Shown: positions 1 through 42,600 of the stretch, one piece after another
Layout: every line of letters starts with the position of its first letter
Numbering within the stretch: position 1 is the stretch's first letter
Origin: Bactericera cockerelli
Lineage: Eukaryota; Arthropoda; Insecta; Hemiptera; Triozidae
DNA: 64,000 nucleotides
NCBI GenBank assembly: GCA_024516035.1
Contig: CM044957.1
Coordinates: 16,006,564 to 16,070,563, forward strand
Direction of reading: 5' to 3'
The notes under the pieces: generated by a model
Database searches by the model: none
What the model was told of the DNA's origin: nothing
What the model saw: only the letters and a program-made list of their open reading frames with translations
Made by a program: the position numbers and the translations under genes

Positions 1-2
1 TT

Positions 3-32895
<32,893 letters not shown>

Positions 32896-33285
32896 ACTCT
32901 GACTTGAACTTTTCATCCATTACCTCGAACCCACAGTACCCCGCTCAGTAGTTTACAACTTAAGAACTCCAACTCCTGTTTTAGTTAGAGAGATTGTTCT
33001 CCGTAGAGAGGTGTCATTAACATCTTAACCGATTACTTTGACTTTAGAAGTAGAAATAGCGCTTTAAAAAAATTCTTTCATAAATTGAGACGGCATAACT
33101 TTACTTTTGAATGAACTTATTTATGAAATTTTGGTTGATGAGTTCCACGGTATGAACCAGAGAGATGGTATTATCTCGTTCATATCCTTTTACTACAAGT
33201 AATATGATATTATGGTTTCTCAATAATATTATCAATTTCTTAGAAATATCGATGATGACATTATTTGGAAATTTAATCTGAGGTG

Positions 33286-33291
33286 AATAAA
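33286..33291 (+). promoter_or_regulatory. Candidate uif poly(A) signal
   Basis: AATAAA about 390 nt after the uif stop. Others lie at 33778-33783 and 34371-34376. Which is used cannot be told from sequence. The stretch 32896-34790 has no other recognisable feature and is probably 3' UTR and AT-rich flank. Confidence 0.3.
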
Positions 33292-34799
33292 AAAACTTGA
33301 CCAGTATACCTACTCGTAATTGGAAGAATAATTAATGACACCTCTTGATTGGAAAGCTCTACAGCCATATCATTAGAACTTTTTTTAACAGTATTAATAT
33401 TAATAGTTCTACAGAAAATCATGACATGCATCGTTTTTCGTGGAAGTTCTTAGTAAGTGCCTTGAGCTTTTGCTTGCTTAGTAAATGATATTTCATGAAT
33501 GTTTTCAAATTTGAACATTCCTAACTCAATAATATTTGAAAACCTGTTAAATATAACATATTGACCTATATTGATAAGTAGGCATAATATCATGCACGTA
33601 CATCGTTCAGTAATTTTGAACATGATCGAATGAGTCATCCAAAAAAAATTAAAACCAATTTCTACATGTATAAGTTTAGAAATTGTGAAATAATAGCGAA
33701 CCTTGATTCAAAATTTCAATTACATATTATCTCTCTATTTTGGCACCAACGAACTTTATTTTCAAGGACCTAGCTCAAATAAATCTCCCGGGTTCTTATT
33801 TATAAGTAGAAAAGTAGAGTAGTACAACGATTTCAAAAAGGTGATTCAAGCACATAGACATGTAACTACAAAAACAAGAATCCATGAAAATCTACTAATT
33901 AATACAAACAATTATAATCAGACGAATGCCATTCTATCGAATATCTCATATGTTTTGTGGTTATACTCGTAGATCATAATCAGCTGTTGGCTATTTAGCT
34001 TTTTAGAGCCAAAATCAATGTAAGAGATTGGAGAAATCCCGAATAATTTGAATCACTTTTAGAGAAAGCCTTTTTGTAGTTTCTACTCTTTTCTTCTTTT
34101 GTGCCATTTTATGTAGAACACGTCAGAAACCTTATGTACATATTGTGATGTAAATAGTTTATAAATTTTATTATGCTATGTGATGAACAACTTCAACATA
34201 TTCTTTGCTGTAAAATATGAATGAAAAGATAACTATTTTGCAGTAGTATCTTTATTATTTCTGATTTTTTTTAAATATAAAATGTTCAAGTATTTTTAAT
34301 TTAAGTTTTCAAAAATATTAAAACTTAAGTGTACCATTAACTTTCTAGGACGAAATTATGTAGATAATGGAATAAATAATACAGTCCCAAAATACACAGA
34401 TGAATTAGGTCCAAAACAAATCGCACACTACAGAGATACTAGCTGGTACTAGTAATAATGCAAATATGTTGAAGTTTGCATTTACTTTGTACAAAAATAT
34501 ATAGGTTGACCTGTTAGTTAGATTAATAATTTATTTTTAAGATATATTTTCTAATATTTATGAATCCTCACTCCAGAATAAACTATTTTTCTATTGATTT
34601 TAATACCTGTACCTATACACATTTTTATTTTGCTTGAAATTACCTTCATCTTATCCTATATTACAATAACACACATTTGTTCAAGCCGTTTTACAATAAT
34701 AAATAATTGAAATTGTTTTAACTGCATGATATGGACATTTCATTATTAAAAGAATTAATGCAACTTTCAAATTCAAGACTGGCGTCTCCTTCCTTTTAA

Positions 34800-35017
34800 C
34801 ACGTATGAGACGGGTACTATTTTCTATAGTTTGTACGCTGGGACGGCTTCAAATTAGGGTATGTGTACCAAATATGAAAAAAAAAAAAAAAAATTAGGAC
34901 GGGCGAGTACAAAAATATATTAATAATAGCATTATCTGTGCCCACCGGTGGGTCACGTTACAAGGGAAATTGAAAAAAAAAACGTGACCCACCGGTGGGC
35001 ACGCCGTCTCATACGTG
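34800..35017. mobile_element. 218-bp TTAA-flanked (piggyBac-like) MITE, copy 2
   Basis: TTAA at 34796-34799 and 35018-35021. Ends CACGTATGAGACGGG / GCCGTCTCATACGTG. The interior has GTGCCCACCGGTGGGTCACG and, inverted, CGTGACCCACCGGTGGGCAC. Same plan as the 29490 element (CACGTA end, CACCGGTGG palindrome) but otherwise different sequence. Confidence 0.85.
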
Positions 35018-35450
35018 TTAAATTATACTTCAAGACTTTACATTTTTAAGACTTTTTTTTAAATCCACAATTTTACTTATTTTTTGTACATATTAAATCT
35101 AGTTATAAGATGAAACAATTAGTTGAGTATTACTTAGTTACATATTTTATTATGTATTTATGTAGTTGTATTTTTATATCTTTACTTTTACAGTGTATTG
35201 AAAGACTGTGAATGAGCCACTGACAGAATTTGTTAGATTGTTGTTATTCCTCTTGACCCAGTACTTACTTTCTATTAAGTAGGTAGCCTACGACAGTAAG
35301 GTGATTTGTCGCATTTGAACCCTGTTCAATTTGATATATATTTTTTTTTTTAAGTTAGGGTCTTTCCTTTGTTTCCGTGTCATCAATACCCATTTATATA
35401 GCTTTAACTTTCAATACCTTAAAAGTTTCAATTCATATTACATGTATTTT

Positions 35451-36022
35451 TCCATAGTAATTATTTTTCAATATCATTGCCTGGGACTAAAAATATGATA
35501 CCACATTATAAACCTTCATTATAAATCATGATATTTTTATATCATTTTTATTTATTTTTTATTATAAATCATGATATAAATTATTCATGGCACCCATAGG
35601 TTTGTATGTGTGATCCCATCATTCCCTGATTTATGTTACACGTTAGCCTTGCTATGTAGGATTCCAGTAAAAATAACACGAGAGAACCATTCCATTTCTC
35701 GTCAAATCTTTAGCTAATATTCTTTTCTTTAATCTTTCCATAGTAATTATTTTTCAATATCATTGCCTGGGACTAAAAATATGATACCACATTATAAACC
35801 TTCATTATAAATCATGATATTTTTATATCATTTTTATTTATTTTTTATTATAAATCATGATATAAATTATTCATGGCACCCATAGGTTTGTATGTGTGAT
35901 CCCATCATTCCCTGATTTATGTTACACGTTAGCCTTGCTATGTAGGATTCCAGTAAAAATAACACGAGAGAACCATTCCATTTCTCGTCAAATCTTTAGC
36001 TAATATTCTTTTCTTTAATCTT
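35451..36022 (+). repeat. Perfect 286-bp tandem duplication
   Basis: 35451-35736 and 35737-36022 look identical base for base. The unit begins TCCATAGTAATTATTTTTCA and ends TCTTTTCTTTAATCTT. It is AT-rich with an inner ATAAATCATGATAT motif used twice. Perfect identity means a very recent duplication or an assembly artefact. The rest of 35022-36900 holds nothing I recognise. Confidence 0.92.
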
Positions 36023-36949
36023 AACGAGGACAAAGTTCTGTTTAACTTTATTTTTAAACGAATATCTTACTCATTTGAAGTGTGACTTTTTTCATAGATT
36101 GAATACTTTCTTATCTCGTATTAAAGTGGTGCTTATCAATTCTATTTTTTTATACACCACCTCTTTATGTTTTGATTCATAAATTGTTTGAATTGACAAT
36201 TCACATGTTAGTTCTGTCTTAAAGAATTGGTGGGGAAACAGTCACTATTTTACGTAAGCTCCATTAAAAATGAATTTAAACAGAATTTTTCCTTCGTTTT
36301 GATTTTTCATTATTATTTTTAAGTATATCCACGTTACAGAGCCTTAGAAGTCTATTATAAAATATGAAAACTTTTGGACTAGCAAAGGTCGATTTCAATA
36401 AATGATGTGGATAAAGCCCATTAAAATTATACCATATTTTAATTAAACATTATACTATGCTAGCATAAATCGTTATATATAATATGTATGTGAGTTACAT
36501 TAGAAAAATCCAAAGACTTTATATGGTTCTGTATAATTTGTATAACTTTTTTTAGGTATGTATACTTAAATTGCGCTAGAAGTCATTACATCCATAATAT
36601 TAATAATTCATGTTAAACTTTAAATAAAACCAAGTATATTTTTAATAAAATAAATTAATGTTGCGTTTTAATTGCATTCATAAAAAAAAACTTCAGTTAC
36701 TTAAGCATAGAATAGTAAAGTCAGAAGCGAGGTCTTGGTTCAAGAGAATTTTCGAAATTTGGAAGAGCAAAAAATTGAAAAAAATAGAAGTACTAAAAGC
36801 TACCGGGTGGAAATCGAACCCACAACTTAAAGTACTGTCTTTTAAACGATTCACTCGTACATCATGCTAATACAATAACATTTTATTATCTTGGTAGGTG
36901 TAGTAAGTTAAAGTTATCATACTTGGTAGGTGTAGTAATTTAAAGTTAT

Positions 36950-37087
36950 CATAGATGTGTTAATCACTTTCGTGATGTCACAACTACTCAAACTTGCTTT
37001 ACTAAATCTACTCTGAAACCGGGACTTGAACCAGCGACCTCCAAGTTATAAGGCCGTCGCCTTATCAATCAAGCTACTGAAGTCTCG
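36950..37087 (-). mobile_element. tRNA-derived SINE-B, minus copy
   Basis: GTGTTAATCACTTTCGTGAT, GGGACTTGAACCAGCGACCT and CCTTATCAATCAAGCTACTG are reverse-complement parts of SINE-B. A 32-bp piece just upstream (TTGGTAGGTGTAGTAA...AAAGTTATCATA) is duplicated. Confidence 0.85.
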
Positions 37088-37149
37088 ATTAAGGTAGGTA
37101 TAGTAAAAAATCTGTAAATACCTATAAGAAAAAAAGTAGATCAATTATG

Positions 37150-37444
37150 ATTGCACGAAAAGATATTTTATTTGTAAAAACAATGAGGTAAGATTGGTAT
37201 CTTAACAATAAAATTGAAACATGTGGCAGTTTGACTACCCAATAACAATCACCAAATTACAAGATTATGTTCGTATGTGTACAAAATAAATACTGTTAAA
37301 AAAATTCAAGATGATAATTATGCAAGATCCAAGAGTAAGTTCTTCGCCAATTCGATGTCTTCATTTCGCTTCAAATCAACCTGCATATGAACACTTTGCA
37401 GTGAATTCCGTTTAGATGGAACTGTGCAGGCATGTTGCTCCCCG
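37150..37444 (-). ncRNA. Putative 3'-terminal exon of the MTHFD2 transcript
   Basis: On the minus strand a good acceptor (ATATTTTGTTTTAG) ends at 37445 and is followed by a 127-nt stretch with one open frame of 41 codons (GEQHACTVPSKRN ... LAKNLLLDLA) ending TAA at 37318-37320. AATAAA lies at 37172-37167, about 146 nt further on. The nearest upstream minus-strand donor is the GTAAGC that follows the MTHFD2 stop codon, so this would be a 3' UTR exon. The open frame may be chance, an ancestral C-terminus or an alternative one. Its phase (2) does not fit any neighbouring MTHFD2 exon directly. Confidence 0.4.
37167..37172 (-). promoter_or_regulatory. Poly(A) signal (minus strand)
   Basis: TTTATT on the plus strand is AATAAA on the minus strand, placed downstream of the candidate terminal exon and its TAA. 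Confidence 0.4.
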
Positions 37445-37469
37445 CTAAAACAAAATATCAAATACCACT

Positions 37470-37690
37470 AATAATAATATCGCCTTATTTATATTGCCCG
37501 ATTGGGGGCGGAATTAATAGACAACATCAATAACTTAAGTCGTTGGTAAGTGGCGATTTTCCCTATCTTACACAGTACGCAATCCGTGACTTAGCGCCAC
37601 AGAGGTATTACAAAACCGTCTATTAATTCCGCCCTAGGACTATTAAGTCCCATTATTCCAGCAGTAAGTCCAAGACGTATTCCCAAAAAA
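37470..37690 (-). mobile_element. SINE-F split by a MITE insertion
   Basis: SINE-F body ATCGCCTTATTTATATTGCC at 37478 is interrupted after CGATTGG and resumes TAGGACTATTAAGTCCC at 37635. The intact family reads CGATTAGGACTATC (27400), so the 129-bp element between is a clean later insertion. Confidence 0.85.
37506..37634. mobile_element. 129-bp MITE-E inside SINE-F
   Basis: Inverted ends GGGCGGAATTAATAGAC / GTCTATTAATTCCGCCC. A second copy at 55130-55260 is flanked by TTA on both sides, which fits a PIF/Harbinger-type 3-bp target duplication. A remnant with CAGAGGTATTACAAAAACG is at 32486-32528. Confidence 0.85.
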
Positions 37691-38058
37691 TATTCACGTT
37701 TTTCGACCTAAATGACATTTTTTCTTGAAATTTGTCGCGACGACCTATCAACTCAGAGTGGGAAATTTTTAGGTTAGGGTTTGAGCTTTCATTTGATACA
37801 TCGATCACAAAATTCTGATGAGCCATTCTTGAACTACGCCCGGTAAGGAGAGAAAATGGATGAGTAACGCAAAAAAAAATCCAAGTTTTTCGAACTAAAA
37901 TACTTTTTTTTTATTGAAATTTGTCGCGAAGACCTATCAACTCAGAGCGAAAAAGTTTTAGGTAAGGGTTTGAGCTTTAATTTGACATATCGATCGCTAA
38001 ATTCTAATGAGCCATTCTTGAGCTACGCCGGGAAAGACAGAAAGTAGATGGACAGCAA
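37686..38058 (+). repeat. ~189-bp diverged tandem duplication
   Basis: AAATTTGTCGCGA(C/A)GACCTATC occurs at about 37729 and 37918, followed by GTTTGAGCTTT(C/A)ATTTGA and GAGCCATTCTTGA(A/G)CTACGCC in both copies. A partial third start follows at 38070. This pattern (TCGAACTAAA, AACTCAGAG, CATCGAT) looks like an internal part of a Helitron-like or other DNA repeat, but I cannot assign it. Confidence 0.8.
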
Positions 38059-38095
38059 AAAAAAAATCACGTTTTTATTTAAAACCTAAATGACA

Positions 38096-38439
38096 TTTTG
38101 TGTGTGTGTGTTTAATGGGTTGGCGAAGCGGCGGGTGTAACCCGCTAGTACTTGATAATGTAACCTCCGTGATAAAGAATATTAGAGTGCAAGCTAAGCA
38201 TGCTAACACTCGGGCGAAGTGACGACTGTATTAATTAAGGGGATAGAGAATTTTTGGTTCAAACATGGAATTTTTTTCCCTATAGGCATACGGATTTTTT
38301 ATATTTTCATCTGGCAATACTGACTTTGTCCTGGATTTCACGATAGTAATTTTATTTCTCTCCAGCAATGGCCGTGATGGTTCCGTCTTGTCTCGAAAAT
38401 CACAAGCTGAGATGACACTTCAAACACACAAGCTGACAA
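38096..38439 (+). other. Spacer with a Helitron-like 3' end
   Basis: A (GT)5 run, then GGCGAAGCGGCGGGTGTAAC followed by CCCGCTAGT: a GC-rich hairpin (GCGGGT/ACCCGC) abutting CTAG-T, as at Helitron 3' ends (CTRR followed by T). The rest of the stretch up to the 98-bp array has nothing I recognise. Confidence 0.35.
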
Positions 38440-39615
38440 ATAAAAGCGGTGTCATAATAACGTAAGAGTATAACATTTGCTTACCATGGCTGTCTAGGGC
38501 TTCAGTTGGGACGCTTTCTTGTGCAGGATAGCGTTGGATAAAAGCGGTGTCATAATAACGTAAGAGTACAACATTTGCTTACCATGGCTGTCTAGGGCTT
38601 CAGTTGGGACGCTTTCTTGTGCAGGAGAGCGTTGGATAAAAGCGGAGTCATAATAACGTAAGAGTATAACATTTGCTTACCAAGGCTGTCTAGGGCTTCA
38701 GTTGGGACGCTTTCTTGTGCAGGATAGCGTTGGATAAAAGCGGTGTCATAATAACGTAAGAGTATAACATTTGCTTACCATGGCTGTCTAGGGCTTCAGT
38801 TGGGACGCTTTCTTGTGCAGGAGAGCGTTGGATAAAAGCGGAGTCATAATAACGTAAGAGTATAACATTTGCTTACCAAGGCTGTCTAGGGCTTCAGTTG
38901 GGACGCTTTCTTGTGCAGGATAGCGTTGGATAAAAGCGGTGTCATAATAACGTAAGAGTATAACATTTGCTTACCAAGGCTGTCTAGGGCTTCAGTTGGG
39001 ACGCTTTCTTGTGCAGGATAGCGTTGGATAAAAGCGGTGTCATAATAACGTAAGAGTATAACATTTGCTTACCATGGCTGTCTAGGGCTTGAGTTGGGAC
39101 GCTTTCTTGTGCAGGAGAGCGTTGGATAAAAGCGGTGTCATAATAACGTAAGAGTATAACATTTGCTTACCAAGGCTGTCTAGGGCTTCAGTTGGGACGC
39201 TTTCTTGTGCAGGATAGCGTTGGATAAAAGCGGAGTCATAATAACGTAAGAGAATTACATTTGCTTACCAAGGCTGTCTAGGGCTTCAGTTGGGACGCTT
39301 TCTTGTGCAGGATAGCGTTGGATAAAAGCGGAGTCATAATAACGTAAGAGTATAACATTTGCTTACCAAGGCTGTCTAGGGCTTCAGTTGGGACGCTTTC
39401 TTGTGCAGGATAGCGTTGGATAAAAGCGGAGTCATAATAACGTAAGAGAATTACATTTGCTTACCAAGGCTGTCTAGGGCTTCAGTTGGGACGCTTTCTT
39501 GTGCAGGATAGCGTTGGATAAAAGCGGAGTCATAATAACGTAAGAGTATAACATTTGCTTACCAAGGCTGTCTAGGGCTTCAGTTGGGACGCTTTCTTGT
39601 GCAGGATAGCGTTGG
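38440..39615 (-). repeat. 98-bp x 12 tandem array across the MTHFD2 stop codon and a splice donor
   Basis: Twelve copies at exact 98-bp steps (38440, 38538 ... 39518). On the minus strand each unit is 53 nt of coding exon end (codons from Asn of EPNAIL to the TAG stop, then ACAGCC(T/A)TG) followed by GTAAGC and 39 more intron nt. The gene's own exon is the last copy (39518-39615). Variants alternate between copies (GTGTC/GAGTC, CATGG/CAAGG, GGATA/GGAGA), and the run 9-12 alternates AATT/TATA, suggesting that pairs of units have been copied together. Confidence 0.97.
39563..39574 (-). other. MTHFD2 stop codon with 5' splice site 9 nt downstream
   Basis: Minus strand: TAG at 39574-39572, ACAGCCTTG, then GTAAGC from 39562. 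A donor this close after the stop implies a 3' UTR intron that would contain the other 11 array copies; the stop would lie too near the junction to trigger nonsense-mediated decay. Confidence 0.6.
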
Positions 39616-42600
39616 GCTCCAGCACGTTGTAGATGACGGCGTGCTTGGCGGCTATGATTGTGTTCTTCATGAGCATGGCCACAGTCATGGGCCCCACCCC
39701 TCCTGGCACAGGAGTGATGAACCCCGCCACCTCCTTGACAGCTGAAACATTACACAGTGGACTCCAGATCAGGAGGTTCTAGTCATGTAAAAAAGAAAAG
39801 AAAAATATAATGTTTTTTTTTTTTTTTAAATGTAGGTATATATTTTTGCTACAAAGGGTAAAAACCAGGAGGTTATGAAACGTCCAGAAATATGAAAAAA
39901 ATTGAAATCGGAGCAAAGAAATATTTTTTTTTTTTTTTTTTTTTACAAAAACGAACACAATACTTCCGATTTCTAATATTAGAAATTTCTCGGAAGTAAT
40001 ATTCTAAAAATTGAAATTTACTATCAGAGAACGATTACAGGGACAATCATTCGTATTATTGCACCTAAGGTTACTCTTTTACTCAAATTACTTTGCCACA
40101 TTAAATAGAGATTTCTTTGAAATAATATGTAACTATGTTGAACCTAAATCGTTTTTATCGGTAAACCATGATTTATATGAAAATTAGTAAGAATAATTTA
40201 ATGCACCTCAGCAGCTCCATCGATAACGCGGTGGACTCGTAACCTGGAGGTCGGTAGTTCGAGACCAAAGTAAGGCAAGTTCCAATAATTGTGATATTAT
40301 ATTGATTGTGACTAACACAAATCTTTCTTACTAATAATCTTCGTCTTTCACTTGGCCTTTTCCCAAACCTACTTGCAGTCACCACTGGTAAGCCTGTTCC
40401 GCATGGCACTCCTACTTACACATATTACAGCAGGATGTCCTTCATAACAGCAACCCTGTTAAGGCCGCCAACGATTTGTGTTATTTAGGTCTGAGAGAGC
40501 TAGAGCTGATAGCGTATCTGTTTAACGTCCCCGAGCGACTAATTCTTTTTTCAAATAATAATAAAACAATGGAATAAAAAAAATATATATATGTGTAGGT
40601 ATTTGTAGTTTTAAGTATATTTATTTTATTTTGAATTATCGGATATAGGAAAAAAATGTACTTGAATTTTGACTAAAGTTAAAATTAAAATCTTGAGTTT
40701 TTTTTGTATATTAATATACAAGCGGGCTGTCGCCCGCTTTGCGAGCCGAGGCATGGCCCGCAAAGCAAAAAATCCTTTTTCGCCAATGGCAGGTGTTGTA
40801 GTGGGAATTTCGAAAAATCCTGTCTTATTGCACATCTAGACTATAAGACAAAGCTACCTACCAAATTTCAGCTTCCTAGGACTTACCAGTTCGGAGAAAA
40901 AGTGATGAATCAGTGAGTCAGTCAGTCAGTGAAACTCTCTTTTATAAGTGGAGGGGTGAGAAACATAGTGGTGTAAGTCCAAAAAAAATAAAAATGGGTT
41001 CATAATATCGCTTATAAAATGGGTACTTACTCCAGTATTTTTCTGAAAAGAACTCGGCCTGGGGAGTTAGTTTTTAACATGAACCCATTTTTATTTTTTT
41101 TGGACTTACACCACTATGTTTCTCACCCCTCCAAGTATAGATAAATGGAACTTGTTTCGTAAAAAACAACAGCTACCTTGGAAGTCCACGTCGCCCACCA
41201 GTCTGGTGCGGCCCGTGTCCTGACAGCGCACGCGCGTGATGCCCACGTCTATCACGCATGCGCCGGGCTTCACCATGTCCCCGGTGATCAGGTTGGGCAC
41301 TCCTGCGGCCGACACGATGATGTCTGCGGCCCGCGTGTAGGCCGCGAGTTGCGGCCGCGGTGTGTTGCGGTGACAGATGGTGGTGGTGGCGTCCATGGCG
41401 TTCGTCTCTCCTGGCGTTCGCCGCACACGGAAGGAAGTGAGATAGTAAGTCATTCTAGCTTGAGTATTTTATTATTATTATTATTATTATAGAACATAAA
41501 GGACATGAAACAATTGGTGATTTGAAATGGAGGTATAGAGGTGTTGTATACAATACAATAATCTGTTTATCCTGCAAGAATGAGACTAAAGATTCCCTTT
41601 ACTCTCACAGTCTCCAGTATACGGACACCAGACAGAATTATTATTATTATACAACACTTTATTAGAAATAAATGGACATTATGTACATACAAATAATAAT
41701 TTTAACAATGAAAAAAGTTAACAATAAATATAATAAAAATGAAAAAGAATAGAAAATATATAAAAACATATGTTCTAACTAAAGGGCGGGGTTATTTGAA
41801 TTTTTCATAATAAAAAAAAAATATTTTGAATTCTATTTCTTAGTTTCTCATCATGAATGAATGGAAATTCAGAAAAATATTTTTATTCAAGGTTTGTATT
41901 ATACAGGGTGTTTCAGAAAAGTGTGCATTAATTTTAACCACGTATTTTATGTACCATTTTAGGGGGGGTCAACTCTATAACAAAATGGGCGAAAGTGCTT
42001 CATAAGGGAGATACACATCTCTAAAGGTTCTTTAAAAAAATCTTAGATTTTGAATTACGCCTTACCTGTTAGAGTTATTGAAAAATTGACTCCCAATATT
42101 TTGATGTGAGAATTGAGGTCATTGCACTTTCAGGCACGGCCACAGGGGGGTTAACTGAAAGAAAATAGGCCATACTTTTTTGGTGGTTAATCAAATTTGA
42201 ATTTTGTTTTCGCCAAATGAATAACCATGTTATTTTACACGGATAAGGTCGGAATAACTTTTCTCTAAAAACAAGACAAGTGCCTCAAATGAAAAATCAT
42301 CAATTTCAAATTTGAGGCACTTGTCTTGTTTTTAGAGAAAAGTTATTCCGACCTTATCCGTGTAAAATAACATGGTTATTCATTTGGCGAAAACCAAATT
42401 CAAATTCGATTAACCACCAAAAAAGTATGGCCTATTTTCTTTCAGTTAACCCCCCTGTGGCCGTCCCTGAAAGTGCATTGACCTCAATTCTCACATCAAA
42501 ATAACGGCGTCATCTTGTATTGTGAGTCAATTTTTTTCGGAGTTTCAATTACTCTAACAGGTAAGGCGTAATTCAAAATCTAAGATTTTTTTAAAGAACC

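Noticed and set aside
36658..36870. 70-codon plus-strand frame (MLRFNCIHKKK...)
   Set aside because: It contains a tRNA-like SINE head (GGGTGGAAATCGAACCCACA) and shows no domain; a repeat-derived frame.
38440..39615. CRISPR-like array
   Set aside because: Units are contiguous 98-bp copies without unique spacers, in a eukaryotic gene; it is a tandem duplication of an exon end and donor.
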